A stretch of 64,000 bases of DNA from Erysipelotrichaceae bacterium (GCA_015059015.1 SVBG01000001.1:136026-200025); one strand, 5' to 3'. Positions 47,522 to 56,372 are shown, counted from the first letter of the stretch. Notes: generated by a model not told the origin, from the sequence alone. A program made the numbers and translations.

Positions 47522-48274
47522 ATGGGTAGAGCGCATGAAGTACGTGCAGCATCAATGGCAAAAACAGCTGCAGCAAAAGCTAAACTTAACAGTAAATGGA
47601 GTCGCCTAATTTATATGGCAGCAAAAGCTGGAGTTCCTGATCCAGATCTAAATCAAACATTAAAAAGAACAATTGAAAGAGCTAAAAGAGAACAAGTAAC
47701 AGCAGATGTTATTAAACGTGCAATTGATAAAGCAAAAGGTGCTGACCAAACATCATATGTTGATTTATTACTTGAAGGTTTTGGACCTGGTAATTCACAA
47801 GTTGTAGTTGAATGTTTAACAGATAACCATAACCGTACACAAACTGATGTAAAAGTTGCTTTCCAAAAAACTGGTGGTAAGATTGCATCAAGTGGAAGTG
47901 TTACATATCAATTCAAACATTTATCAGTATTTGTATTTAAAGGTTTAAGTGAAGAAGATGCAGTAATGGCATTATTAGATGCTGACTGTGATGTTCAAAA
48001 CACTTATACAGAAACAGATGAAGAAACTGGTGATGAACTTGTTACTGTTGAAGCTGATTATTCTGAATACAATAAAATTAGACAAGCTCTTGCAGATCTT
48101 GGTGATGGTATCGAATTCTTAGTTGATAAAATCAGTTGGGAAACAGATAACATGGTTGATTTAACAGATGAAAAGGAAATTGATCAATTCGAACGTTTAC
48201 TTGCAATGTTAGAAGATCTTGATGATGTACAAGATGTTTATCATAACGTAAACTGGGAAGTATCAGAAGAATAA
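47522..48274 (+). CDS. yebC: YebC/PmpR family regulator or translation factor
   Basis: A 250-residue protein beginning MGRAHEVRAASMAKT and continuing with the typical YebC pattern, including YVDLLLEGFGPGNSQVVVECLTDN and NRTQTDVK. Members have been described as transcription regulators and, for the YebC2/YeeI type of Bacillota, as factors that help ribosomes through proline stretches. Strong AAAGGAGAA ribosome site. Length is normal. Confidence 0.92.
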   Translation: MGRAHEVRAASMAKTAAAKAKLNSKWSRLIYMAAKAGVPDPDLNQTLKRTIERAKREQVTADVIKRAIDKAKGADQTSYVDLLLEGFGPGNSQVVVECLTDNHNRTQTDVKVAFQKTGGKIASSGSVTYQFKHLSVFVFKGLSEEDAVMALLDADCDVQNTYTETDEETGDELVTVEADYSEYNKIRQALADLGDGIEFLVDKISWETDNMVDLTDEKEIDQFERLLAMLEDLDDVQDVYHNVNWEVSEE

Positions 48275-48346
48275 TTAAAACATTTTAAAAGCAATATACT
48301 TGCTAATATCATAATAATTTGATATACTAATATTGCTTTTAATGAT

Positions 48347-48421
48347 GCGGGTATAGTATAAAGGCTATTATACCGCCTTGCCATGGCGAAGATGCCGGTT
48401 CGATTCCGGTTACCCGCTCCA
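48347..48421 (+). tRNA. tRNA-Gly (GCC)
   Basis: The acceptor stem GCGGGTA (48347-48353) pairs with TACCCGC (48411-48417), followed by discriminator T and an encoded CCA. The anticodon loop TTGCCAT gives GCC. The T-arm CCGGTTCGATTCCGG is standard. The anticodon stem has one C-A mismatch at its base. Confidence 0.95.
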
Positions 48422-48432
48422 AAAGAAATTAG

Positions 48433-48461
48433 AAAGTCACAGTAAAATGTGACTTTTTTTC
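48433..48461 (+). terminator. Terminator after tRNA-Gly
   Basis: AAAGTCACA (48433-48441) and TGTGACTTT (48448-48456), loop GTAAAA, T run. Confidence 0.88.
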
Positions 48462-48512
48462 TTTATCAGTCTTCCTCAACCTATGGTTGAATAGTAGTAG
48501 AAATTTAAGTTA

Positions 48513-48558
48513 TTGACCTATATAAAAATATGTATTATAATGTTAGTGTAACCGGTTA
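48513..48558 (+). promoter_or_regulatory. Promoter and palindrome upstream of XRE regulator
   Basis: TTGACC (48513-48518), 17-bp spacer, TATAAT (48536-48541). The palindrome TAACCGGTTA at 48549-48558 covers the likely start site and could be the operator of the regulator encoded next. Confidence 0.65.
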
Positions 48559-48584
48559 AAAATATATAAGAAAGGAATAGAAAA

Positions 48585-49634
48585 ATGACAATTGGAGAAA
48601 AGATTAAAGAGTTAAGAATTAAAAATGATTTAACTCAAGAGAAACTAGCAGACTATTTATTTGTATCATATCAAGCAGTGTCAAAATGGGAATGTGGCCT
48701 ATCTAATCCAGATTTAAGTTTAATTGGACCACTTACAAAATTATTTAATGTTACTGCTGATGAACTTTTATGTATTACTTCTAAAGATAAAGTTGATGAA
48801 AGATATAATGAATTAAAAAAATTATATAATGAGACATGGCGAACTGGATCATTAGAGGATAGATTTGAGATATGTAAAAAAGCAGTTATAGAATATCCTG
48901 GTGATATGTTTTTCTTGTGTGAGTTAGGGTATTGTGAAGCAATGTTATCATTTAGTTATGAAAGTGATGAGGATTATAATGCAGCTCAAGAAAGAGCAAT
49001 AAAATTATTTGCACGAGTAATCGAGGACTGTACAGATACTATTATTAGAAATTCAGCAATATCTGGAATAGTTCAATATCTTTCATATCAAAAAAGATAT
49101 GCTGAAGCAAGAAAATATTTAGAATTATATCCTGAAGATACGATAATATCTAAAGATGATTTACTAGAATATTGTCTAGTTGGAAAAGAAAAGGAAAAAC
49201 ATCATCAAAAACAATTATTTAATCAACTAAATAGTTTGTTAAGAGTGATGAATGAAAACGAAATGTATCAAATTGAAACAAAAGAAAAGATTATTGATTT
49301 AATAATTACTGATAAAAACTATTTGTGTTTTCATCAAGATTTAAATTACTTAAATATTAAAAAAGCATCTCTATTTGTTAAACAAAAAGAGTATCTTAAA
49401 GCAATTGAATGTTTAAAAACTGCAAAAGAACATGCAATTAAATATGATGAATTAATGAAACAAGACAAACATATTTTCACAACACCATTTCTAAATTTAT
49501 ATGATATTGATTTAAAAGAATTTGTTAGAACAGGTGAAAAAACTGAATTAGAAGAATTTATGAAAGATGTAAAAGATAAGAGGTTTGCTCCATTAAATAA
49601 TTTTGATGAGTATCAAAAATTAATTAGTGATTAA
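48585..49634 (+). CDS. XRE-family regulator with helical-repeat C-terminal domain
   Basis: A 349-residue protein. Residues 1-62 are a Cro/CI-type helix-turn-helix (IKELRIKNDLTQEKLADYLF, AVSKWECGLSNPD). The remainder is helical with TPR-like character (YEARKYLELYP, YLKAIECLKTAKEHA). Such regulators in Bacillota often sense peptides or are autoregulated; the palindrome just upstream suggests the latter. Target genes are not evident. Confidence 0.85.
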   Translation: MTIGEKIKELRIKNDLTQEKLADYLFVSYQAVSKWECGLSNPDLSLIGPLTKLFNVTADELLCITSKDKVDERYNELKKLYNETWRTGSLEDRFEICKKAVIEYPGDMFFLCELGYCEAMLSFSYESDEDYNAAQERAIKLFARVIEDCTDTIIRNSAISGIVQYLSYQKRYAEARKYLELYPEDTIISKDDLLEYCLVGKEKEKHHQKQLFNQLNSLLRVMNENEMYQIETKEKIIDLIITDKNYLCFHQDLNYLNIKKASLFVKQKEYLKAIECLKTAKEHAIKYDELMKQDKHIFTTPFLNLYDIDLKEFVRTGEKTELEEFMKDVKDKRFAPLNNFDEYQKLISD

Positions 49635-49807
49635 ATAAAATATGTTTTCAATAAAAAATAAGCCGAATGAAAATGTCAAAATGTATGAATAGGATTATAT
49701 AACTATTTTATTAGTAAATTAAATAAAATAGTTACTTATAAAATATTGATTTATACACAAATTTATTGTATAATATTCATATATATAATATAAGGAGTAT
49801 AAAACAA

Positions 49808-50251
49808 ATGGAAAAAAAGATACTTGCAACAAAAGGTCCTACTGGATTTGTAGTTGGTGAAATAATTGGTATGATTTCAACAGGAATAGTTGGAATTATG
49901 TGGTTATTTATGGGCCCTAGAATTCCTATAATGCCTTTATTTAGTTTAATTTTTATTGGCGCTTCAATTTTTTGTGGTTATCTTGCTTTTTCGAATATTA
50001 AAAATCCATATGAAATGTTATATTATGATGAAGAAGGAATTTATTTAAATTATAAAAATAATGAATTTATTGCATTTAAAGATATATTATATGTTAAACA
50101 AAAACATTCTCATTCTAGATATCATACTCATGAATATGGTCATATTGAAATTATGACAAAAGATACAAAATATAAGATTGGCGTAATCGATGATATTGAT
50201 AATGTTGCATATGTAATTAGAAGCAATATAGATAGAGTAGCTAAAGAATAA
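49808..50251 (+). CDS. Small membrane protein with PH-like domain
   Basis: ATG 49808 is chosen because TAAGGAGT lies eleven bases before it. A 147-residue protein with two membrane helices (about 14-60) followed by a beta-rich soluble domain (MLYYDEEGIYLNYKN, FKDILYVKQKHSHSRYHTHEYGHIEIM). The architecture resembles the two putative Rhs immunity proteins at 7594 and 13187, but no toxin lies next to it. Function is unknown. Confidence 0.7.
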   Translation: MEKKILATKGPTGFVVGEIIGMISTGIVGIMWLFMGPRIPIMPLFSLIFIGASIFCGYLAFSNIKNPYEMLYYDEEGIYLNYKNNEFIAFKDILYVKQKHSHSRYHTHEYGHIEIMTKDTKYKIGVIDDIDNVAYVIRSNIDRVAKE

Positions 50252-50259
50252 AAATATAA

Positions 50260-50290
50260 AATACCTTGTGATTACAAGGTATTATTTTTT
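50260..50290 (+). terminator. Terminator after the PH-like membrane protein gene
   Basis: AATACCTTGT (50260-50269) and ACAAGGTATT (50274-50283), loop GATT, T run. Confidence 0.88.
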
Positions 50291-50379
50291 TCAAAATTAA
50301 AAATTTATAATTACGAATATTTTAAATTAATCATATAATTAATAATTTGATTACAATATATGAATTAAATTATTATAAT

Positions 50380-50411
50380 AATATAAAAAGAAAAACACCA
50401 TATAGGTGTTT
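50380..50411 (-). terminator. Terminator of toxN
   Basis: AACACC/GGTGTT stem (50394-50399 with 50405-50410); on the minus strand a T-rich tract follows (50383-50395). Confidence 0.65.
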
Positions 50412-50422
50412 AATATATATAA

Positions 50423-50977
50423 TTACATTATATAATTTTGAGATTTATTAAATTCAATACATTTTATTTCTGCCTCTTTAAATGGTGTTATACTTTTATA
50501 AAATTTTTCATTATTTGAATTAATATTATTGGCTTCATTGATCTTAAGATTGTATAAAGTTTTTGCAGCTTTTCGAATTTTTCTTGTATTTCGTTGAATC
50601 CAATATAACTCATCAATAATTAAATTTTTATATTTGTTATTAGGTTCAATATTAAAATTATACTGAATAATTTCACTGTCAGGAATTGGAATCATATTGT
50701 TAAGTTTAATTGTACCGAGAAGTTGTGGTTTATTGTTATAATCTTTCACCATTCTAAGAACAATAGATGTAGATTTTTTAATTTCTCCATTTAAATCGTA
50801 ATCTGATTTTTTTGGAGATGATAACGGAGCAAAATAGTTAATACCATTAATGCTAATAATTATACCTAAATATTTTCTAGTATTCTTTCTATAGTTTTCT
50901 TTATTATCAAGCATTGTTTTATAGAAAAATTGTTTCATGTAGTTAATGTACCTATCGGTTACTTCGATTAATTTCAT
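50423..50977 (-). CDS. toxN: Type III toxin ToxN/AbiQ family endoribonuclease
   Basis: A 184-residue protein matching the ToxN/AbiQ pattern: MKLIEVTDRYINYMKQF, KYLGIIISINGINYFAPLSSPK, LGTIKLNNMIPIP and a C-terminal IIDELYWIQRNTRKIRKAAKTLYNL. ToxN is a sequence-specific RNase held inactive by RNA repeat units that it cuts from its own antitoxin transcript; many such systems abort phage infection. The ribosome site is AGGGGG (minus strand). The antitoxin repeats, an intervening terminator and the promoter all lie directly upstream, so the system is complete. Confidence 0.92.
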   Translation of the reverse strand: MKLIEVTDRYINYMKQFFYKTMLDNKENYRKNTRKYLGIIISINGINYFAPLSSPKKSDYDLNGEIKKSTSIVLRMVKDYNNKPQLLGTIKLNNMIPIPDSEIIQYNFNIEPNNKYKNLIIDELYWIQRNTRKIRKAAKTLYNLKINEANNINSNNEKFYKSITPFKEAEIKCIEFNKSQNYIM

Positions 50978-50996
50978 ATATACCCCCTAAAAATAA

Positions 50997-51020
50997 AGTG
51001 GTAAGATTACTCTTACCACT
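50997..51020 (-). terminator. Terminator between antitoxin repeats and toxN
   Basis: A perfect 10-bp inverted repeat (50997-51006 with 51011-51020), loop of four bases, followed on the minus strand by TTTATTTTT. In ToxIN loci this leaky terminator keeps antitoxin RNA in excess over toxin mRNA. Confidence 0.9.
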
Positions 51021-51121
51021 AGCTTCCTTATTTATGGCTAGGATTACCTGTTGTTATAACTTCCTCGCTTATGGTGGGGAATCACCTGTTGTTATAACTT
51101 CCTCGCTTATGGTGGGGAATC
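51015..51121 (-). ncRNA. toxI: ToxI antitoxin RNA repeats
   Basis: Two identical 38-bp tandem units (51046-51083 and 51084-51121) containing AACTTCCTCGCTTATGG on the plus strand, plus a degenerate third unit (about 51015-51045, CTTCCTTATTTATGGCTAGG). They are transcribed on the minus strand toward toxN. Each unit should fold into the pseudoknot that binds and inhibits ToxN. Two full repeats is at the low end of the known range. Confidence 0.9.
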
Positions 51122-51151
51122 ACCAAATGATAGGCTTACCTATACACTAAA

Positions 51152-51180
51152 ATTATAACATATTATACAATTAGTGTCAA
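51152..51180 (-). promoter_or_regulatory. Promoter of the toxIN operon
   Basis: On the minus strand TTGACA (51175-51180), 17-bp spacer and TATAAT (51152-51157): a full consensus, as expected for strong constant antitoxin supply. Confidence 0.92.
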
Positions 51181-51306
51181 CCATTTTAATAAAATAAGTG
51201 CCATTATTATTATATGGAAAAAGACAAATTTTAATAATTATTTTGATAGATAATTGTTGGAAATTATGATATAATTTATTATCATTCTGTAATTATGAGG
51301 TGTGGC

Positions 51307-52413
51307 ATGAGTAAAACAATTGATATTAAAAAAGTAGATAGTAATTTTATTAATGAAGAAGTTCAAGATGGTATTTTATATATAGATCCTAGAATTAATA
51401 ATTCTATTAAAATATATGGATTAAATTATTTTAAAAGTGATAAAAGATATCACCGCCTACCAAAAGAACTTGATGAAGTTTTACCTAAATTAGAAGGTAG
51501 TGTTGATGTGCTTGCGGGAAATAGTAGTGGTGGTATTGCAGCTTTTTATTCTAATACTAATGTAATAAAGATTAAAGTGAAACTTAGTTTTAAATTTCAT
51601 ATGGGACATATGCCTTATACTGGTCAAGCTGGGTTTGATTTATATATTGGTGAAAGTTATCAAAATATGTATTTTTATAGAACAAGTAATTTTGATTTTA
51701 ATAAAAATGAATATGAATTTACATATTTTAATCATGATAATTTAAGTGATAATAATAAACTATTTGTTCTTAATTTTCCTCTTTACGCAACAGTTGAAGA
51801 AGTGTTAATTGGTGTTAATCCAAATAGTAATATTATTCCTTGTAATGATTTATTTAAAAATAATGATAAAATAGTTTTTTATGGTACATCAATTACTCAA
51901 GGTGGATGTGCTAGTCGTCCTGGAATGAGTTATACTCAAATATTATCTAGAATGCTTGGGATTGAGTGTTTAAATTATGGTTTTTCTGGTAATGGAAAAG
52001 GTCATATTGAAATAGCACAAACTTTAAGCAAAATTAAAGATGTAAAAATGTTTGTGCTTGATTATGAAGCAAATGTTACTTTTGATAGGCTTAAGGCAAC
52101 TTTAGATAATTTTGTAAAAGCCTTAAGAAAAAACTACCCTAAAGTTCCTATTATTATAATGAGTAAAATACAAATGTATTTAGAATTTCATGATGAAAAC
52201 TATATTAAAAATGAAAAGAAAATTAGAAACTATCAAAAGAATTATGTGAAAAACTCTAATGATCTAAATATGTATTATATTGATGGTGCTAAAGTATTTG
52301 GAAAAAGAAATATCTCTGAAATGACTGTTGATGGGTGTCATCCTACTGATTATGGATTTATCTCAATGGCGGAATACTTATATCCTATTATAAATAAAAT
52401 ATTACTTAAATAA
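51307..52413 (+). CDS. SGNH/GDSL-family hydrolase
   Basis: ATG 51307 is chosen because GAGGTG (51297-51302) overlaps the alternative ATG at 51295. A 368-residue protein: an N-terminal beta-sandwich (about 1-185) and a C-terminal SGNH domain with block I FYGTSITQGG (catalytic Ser), block II GFSGNG, and block V DGCHPTDYG (Asp and His). No signal peptide is seen. SGNH enzymes are esterases, lipases or carbohydrate deacetylases; the substrate is not clear. Confidence 0.88.
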   Translation: MSKTIDIKKVDSNFINEEVQDGILYIDPRINNSIKIYGLNYFKSDKRYHRLPKELDEVLPKLEGSVDVLAGNSSGGIAAFYSNTNVIKIKVKLSFKFHMGHMPYTGQAGFDLYIGESYQNMYFYRTSNFDFNKNEYEFTYFNHDNLSDNNKLFVLNFPLYATVEEVLIGVNPNSNIIPCNDLFKNNDKIVFYGTSITQGGCASRPGMSYTQILSRMLGIECLNYGFSGNGKGHIEIAQTLSKIKDVKMFVLDYEANVTFDRLKATLDNFVKALRKNYPKVPIIIMSKIQMYLEFHDENYIKNEKKIRNYQKNYVKNSNDLNMYYIDGAKVFGKRNISEMTVDGCHPTDYGFISMAEYLYPIINKILLK

Positions 52414-52429
52414 ATGTGTGGATGATTAT

Positions 52430-53131
52430 ATGATAGGTGTTTTAATAAATAGTGTTGCTATAATTGTTGGTTCTTTAATTGGATTAATATTTAAAAATAA
52501 AATATCAGAACGTATTAATAAACCAGTAATGATAGGACTTGGTGTTTGTATTTTATATATAGGAATTAGGGGAAGTCTTGATGGAGAAAATGTTCTTATT
52601 GCAATTACTTCTATTGTACTTGGTGTAATAGTAGGAACAATTCTTAAAATAGATGATTCGTTAAATAAATTTACAAAAAAGATTGAGGAAAAGTTCAAAA
52701 AAGAGGTTGAAACAGAATCATTATCAGAAGGACTTGTTACTGCAACACTTTTATTTTGTGTTGGAGCAATGACAGTAACTGGTTCTATTCAAGCTGGGTT
52801 ATCAAATGATAACTCCATCTTAATAACTAAAGCAGCTATTGACTTAGTATCATCAATTATGCTTGCTGCAAGTTTAGGGAAAGGTGTTCTATTATCTTCA
52901 GTATCTGTTTTTATTGTAGAAGGACTACTAGTGTTACTTGCTAGTATTATTGCTCCTTATATGAATGATATTGTAATTAAAGAAATTACTTGTGTTGGGT
53001 CATTACTTATAATTCTAATTGGTACAAATTTAATAGGAATTACAAAGGTAAAAGTAGCTGACTTTTTACCTGCTATAATATTTACTCCAATAATATATTA
53101 TTTAAGTAGTTTTATAGTACGTTTACTTTAA
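52430..53131 (+). CDS. DUF554 family membrane protein (YdfK-like)
   Basis: ATG 52430 is preferred over GTG 52418 because the family normally begins MIGxxxN and GGATGA fits as ribosome site. A 233-residue protein with about seven hydrophobic helices, including GVLINSVAIIVGSLIGLIF and LLFCVGAMTVTGSIQAGL, which are characteristic of the family. Function is not established; transport is likely. It begins 16 bases after the hydrolase gene, so they may be cotranscribed. Confidence 0.85.
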   Translation: MIGVLINSVAIIVGSLIGLIFKNKISERINKPVMIGLGVCILYIGIRGSLDGENVLIAITSIVLGVIVGTILKIDDSLNKFTKKIEEKFKKEVETESLSEGLVTATLLFCVGAMTVTGSIQAGLSNDNSILITKAAIDLVSSIMLAASLGKGVLLSSVSVFIVEGLLVLLASIIAPYMNDIVIKEITCVGSLLIILIGTNLIGITKVKVADFLPAIIFTPIIYYLSSFIVRLL

Positions 53132-53137
53132 TAATTA

Positions 53138-53168
53138 AAAAGATTTTCTAAACAAGAAAATCTTTTTT
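53138..53168 (+). terminator. Terminator after the DUF554 gene
   Basis: AAAAGATTTTCT and AGAAAATCTTTT stem with loop AAACA, then T residues. Confidence 0.85.
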
Positions 53169-53236
53169 GTCACAAATATAGTTTTTTCTTTGTTTTATAT
53201 TTAAAAATAGATATATCTTTTTTGGAGAAAAAACTT

Positions 53237-53608
53237 ATGAAAAAAATAAAATTATTCTTTCTAATGATGATTTTTTTATTAGTACTTTCATCTTGTGCAG
53301 TAATTTATCCATCTTTACCAAATAAAAAAATAAATACTACTTGTGAAAATAGTGTAATAGTATATTGTTGTAAAGAAAGTAATATATATAAATGTAGTGC
53401 CACAATAAATGATAATTTAACGGATGAACAAGTGTTAAGTTTAGAGTATGTTTCTTTATTAGAAATGAAAAAGATTTTAAAAGTAAAAGGTTTTGAAAAT
53501 AGTTTTGAAGTAATCATTATAAAAATATCAGATAATAAAATAGAATATTTAACAGACAGTGAATATGACGAGGAAAGAAATTATCTTATTGAACAATTAA
53601 GTTATTAA
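53237..53608 (+). CDS. Small lipoprotein of unknown function
   Basis: ATG 53237 is chosen because TTGGAG (53222-53227) is its ribosome site, not a start. A 123-residue protein with signal peptide and lipobox VLSSC. Three further cysteines follow (CENS, YCCKE) and a mixed alpha/beta region. I do not recognise a family. It has no terminator before the next gene, which starts 40 bases later. Confidence 0.7.
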   Translation: MKKIKLFFLMMIFLLVLSSCAVIYPSLPNKKINTTCENSVIVYCCKESNIYKCSATINDNLTDEQVLSLEYVSLLEMKKILKVKGFENSFEVIIIKISDNKIEYLTDSEYDEERNYLIEQLSY

Positions 53609-53647
53609 ATTATGATAAAATATATTTAATTATTTGTAGGTGATTTT

Positions 53648-54550
53648 ATGTATAAAAAATTTAAAAAATTATTTGAAAAGTATAATATTATTAAGTGTGA
53701 ATGCCTTACAAAAGGTTTTTCAAAGGATGAAAAGTATATTATTGAAAGTAGTATAGGTAATAAATATATATTAAGGGTTTCAGATATTAGTTTAACCAAT
53801 AAAAGGAAAAATCAATTTGAAATATTAAAACAACTTAATGATTTAGATATATATTGTTCTAAACCAATAGAATTTGGAATATTAGATGAAAATAATTGCT
53901 ATACGTTATTATCATGGCTTGATGGTGTTGACGCAAGAATCGCAATAAAAGAATTAAGCAATGAAGAGGCTTATCAACTTGGTATACAGGCTGGTAAAAT
54001 ATTAAAAGAAATTCATAAAATTAAAATAGAAGAACCAATTGTATCATGGCGGGATAAATATTTACCAAAGATGGAAAGAAAAATTAAAGCATTGCTTGAG
54101 AGTTCAATGCAAATACCTCTTCAAGATGAGTTAATTAAGTATTATAGAGATAATGTTTATTTAATGAAAGATCGTATGGTTTGTTTTTGTCATGGTGATT
54201 ATCATTTAGGGAATATGATTGTTCATAATGGTAAAATTGGAATTATAGATTTTGATAAATGTGGAATAACTGATCCTATTGATGAGTTTAAGCCTTTTTG
54301 TTGGAACACAATGGAGAGTGAATATTTTGAAACAGGATTAATTGATGGATATTTTGATAATAATATCCCTGATGATTTCTTTAAAATATTAAAGTACTAT
54401 ACAATTGAATCAATGATATCTCATTTACCTTGGGCAGTAAATTTTGGAGAAGAAGAAGTTATTATTATGAAAAAGATTAATAATCTTCAAGTAAAGTGGT
54501 GGAATAATTTTAAATTAGATATTCCGACTTGGTATAAGAAAATTAAATAA
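53648..54550 (+). CDS. Aminoglycoside phosphotransferase (APH)-family kinase
   Basis: A 300-residue protein with the APH/choline-kinase fold: KYILRVSD near the N-terminus, the catalytic loop CHGDYHLGNMIV and metal motif IIDFDKCG. Family members phosphorylate small molecules such as aminoglycosides, macrolides, thiamine, homoserine or choline. Nothing here shows antibiotic resistance, and the sequence is not that of a well-known resistance enzyme. The ribosome site is GTAGGTGAT. Confidence 0.85.
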   Translation: MYKKFKKLFEKYNIIKCECLTKGFSKDEKYIIESSIGNKYILRVSDISLTNKRKNQFEILKQLNDLDIYCSKPIEFGILDENNCYTLLSWLDGVDARIAIKELSNEEAYQLGIQAGKILKEIHKIKIEEPIVSWRDKYLPKMERKIKALLESSMQIPLQDELIKYYRDNVYLMKDRMVCFCHGDYHLGNMIVHNGKIGIIDFDKCGITDPIDEFKPFCWNTMESEYFETGLIDGYFDNNIPDDFFKILKYYTIESMISHLPWAVNFGEEEVIIMKKINNLQVKWWNNFKLDIPTWYKKIK

Positions 54551-54564
54551 TTTTAAAATAGAAG

Positions 54565-54600
54565 ACTCTTACTGGTTATTTTGCTGGTAAGAGTTTTTTG
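54565..54600 (+). terminator. Terminator after the APH-family gene
   Basis: ACTCTTAC (54565-54572) and GTAAGAGT (54587-54594), followed by T6. Confidence 0.8.
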
Positions 54601-54657
54601 TTTTTAAAAACTCTACCATTGGTTTATATCTAAATTAAAATTAATGTCGAAAAATTA

Positions 54658-54666
54658 TGATATAAT
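54658..54666 (+). promoter_or_regulatory. Extended -10 promoter of the RiPP operon
   Basis: TGATATAAT at 54658-54666 (TG-N-TATAAT) with no good -35. An activator or the encoded XRE regulator may be needed. Confidence 0.5.
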
Positions 54667-54686
54667 AAAGTATAAAATTAAAAAAT

Positions 54687-54718
54687 AGGAGAATTTTAGA
54701 CAGTTTTTTGTCTATTTA
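54687..54718 (+). promoter_or_regulatory. Shine-Dalgarno site bridged to the start codon by a hairpin
   Basis: AGGAGA (54687-54692) is 26 bases from ATG 54719, too far for normal use. Between them TAGACA (54697-54702) and TGTCTA (54709-54714) form a perfect hairpin; folding it leaves eight bases, the normal distance. Translation of the regulator may therefore depend on this fold. Confidence 0.5.
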
Positions 54719-56188
54719 ATGAAGATAATGAATGATTTTAAATTTGGGAATTATTTAACTGAATTAAGAAAAGCAAAAGGTTATACTCAATATGAATTAG
54801 GCAAATTACTGGGTGTATCAGATAAAGCCGTAAGTAAATGGGAAAATGGTAAAGCAAAACCATCTACAAGTATTTTATTAAATTTAAGTAAAATATTAAA
54901 TGTTAGTTTAGAAGAACTATTACAATGTTCAACTGAAACTTCAAATAATATTTTTGAATTCAATACTTTTGTTTTTTTAAATGAAATTGAAATTAAATTA
55001 AAAAACAAATATGGTAATGAATTACCTATAGAAATTTGGAATTTATTTTTAGAAGAAAAAAGTGTTTTAAAAAATGAACCATATGTTTGTTATATGCTAA
55101 AAAATTTGTATGAAATTGGTAATGCTTTAAATAGTAATGATATACCATTTGCTTTAAATATAATGTTTAGCGGTTCATTAATTGTAAATATTCTAGGTTT
55201 ATGTGATGTTAATCCTTTAAAACCTCATTATTATTGTCCACACTGTAAAAAAATAGAATATGTAAAAGATGTTAAGGATGGCTGGGATTTAGAGGATAAG
55301 GTATGTTCTTGTAATAATATGTTTATTAAAGATGGACACGATATTCCATTTTTAACATATAAAGATAGTTTTAGTAATATAGCTAATTATTATATATTTA
55401 TTGCGAAACATCATATAGATAAGGCAAAACAAATTGTTGAAAAACAATTTAGTAATATAAATCATATAGCTTGTCTAAGTGGAATCAGTAATTTTAACTA
55501 TAAATTTATTGATATTAGATTAGGATGTTTTGGAGTGAAAAGTATTATTGATCATATAAAGTATCCAATGAATTATGATGAATTCAATAAAAAGGTTAGA
55601 AGTAAAGAAAAAGATAAGTATGTAGATTATCTTGAAGATTGTTTTTCAATAGTTTTACTTGAAAATCCATATTTTAATAAAATTTTAAATATGAATATCG
55701 ATACAAAAACTGCTAATTATCTAAGTAGCAGTAATATTAGTAAATTAGTTTCAAATATAAAAAAAATAACTAGAAATAAAATACTTTCACAGATTATTGA
55801 TGTTATAAATCCAATTACAATTAATGAATGTATAAAATGCGTAAATCTTATTTATAGTGATTTTGAAAAGAGTTATTATAGCGATTTATTGTTAAGTCTT
55901 AAAAATAATAAAATTGAATTATATGATGTTATTACTTGTAGAGAGGATTTATTTTCAATACTTATTAAAAAGTTTAATTATAATGATTTTAATGAGGTTG
56001 CAAATTTGATTACTAACGAAATTAGAAAAGGAAGAAAATTTTCAAAATATGGTAATCTTATTAATGAAAAATTATTTGAAATGGATGAAGTGTTTAAAGA
56101 AGTCAATAACTTTGATAAAGTGAAATATTTAACATCTAAAAGTTATTCAATAATATTATTTAAATTGATGTTATATATACTAAATTAA
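54719..56188 (+). CDS. XRE-family regulator of the RiPP operon
   Basis: A 489-residue protein. Residues ~5-68 are a Cro/CI-type helix-turn-helix (YLTELRKAKGYTQYELGKLLG, DKAVSKWENGKAKPS). The large C-terminal part is not recognised; it contains a possible zinc site with CPHCKK near residue 173 and CSC near residue 200. It ends 22 bases before the first precursor peptide gene without a terminator, so it is probably the first gene of the RiPP operon and its regulator. The C-terminal domain could sense the peptide or a metal; this is inference. Confidence 0.8.
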   Translation: MKIMNDFKFGNYLTELRKAKGYTQYELGKLLGVSDKAVSKWENGKAKPSTSILLNLSKILNVSLEELLQCSTETSNNIFEFNTFVFLNEIEIKLKNKYGNELPIEIWNLFLEEKSVLKNEPYVCYMLKNLYEIGNALNSNDIPFALNIMFSGSLIVNILGLCDVNPLKPHYYCPHCKKIEYVKDVKDGWDLEDKVCSCNNMFIKDGHDIPFLTYKDSFSNIANYYIFIAKHHIDKAKQIVEKQFSNINHIACLSGISNFNYKFIDIRLGCFGVKSIIDHIKYPMNYDEFNKKVRSKEKDKYVDYLEDCFSIVLLENPYFNKILNMNIDTKTANYLSSSNISKLVSNIKKITRNKILSQIIDVINPITINECIKCVNLIYSDFEKSYYSDLLLSLKNNKIELYDVITCREDLFSILIKKFNYNDFNEVANLITNEIRKGRKFSKYGNLINEKLFEMDEVFKEVNNFDKVKYLTSKSYSIILFKLMLYILN

Positions 56189-56210
56189 AAAAAAAATGAA
56201 GGGAGAAAAT

Positions 56211-56372
56211 ATGAACTTAGAATTTATTAATAAATTAAATTTTGAATTTGATAATTTATCAGGATTTACAAGTATCAGTTTTGGTAATCAATGCGGTGGA
56301 AGTGACTGTGATTGCTGGACTGGAAATAATTGCAATTGTGATTGTAATTGCGACTGTTCATCTGACGATTAG
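56211..56372 (+). CDS. Cys-rich RiPP precursor peptide A
   Basis: A 53-residue peptide starting at ATG 56211 behind AAGGGAGAA. The leader begins MNLEFINKLNFEFDNL. The core has eight cysteines (28, 33, 35, 41, 43, 45, 47, 49), mostly alternating with Asp or Asn (SDCDCWTGNNCNCDC), and a short SSDD end. The leader start and CxCDC core are shared with peptide B at 57445. It lies 21 bases before a radical SAM enzyme. Thioether crosslinks of the ranthipeptide or sactipeptide type are the likely modification; a metal-binding product is an alternative. Confidence 0.8.
   Translation: MNLEFINKLNFEFDNLSGFTSISFGNQCGGSDCDCWTGNNCNCDCNCDCSSDD

Noticed and set aside
51046-51121. CRISPR array
   Set aside because: The 38-bp units are tandem with no spacers, no cas genes are near, and they lie directly before toxN, which fits a ToxI antitoxin.
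53648-54550. Antibiotic-resistance phosphotransferase
   Set aside because: Only the general APH kinase motifs are visible; nothing identifies a resistance substrate.
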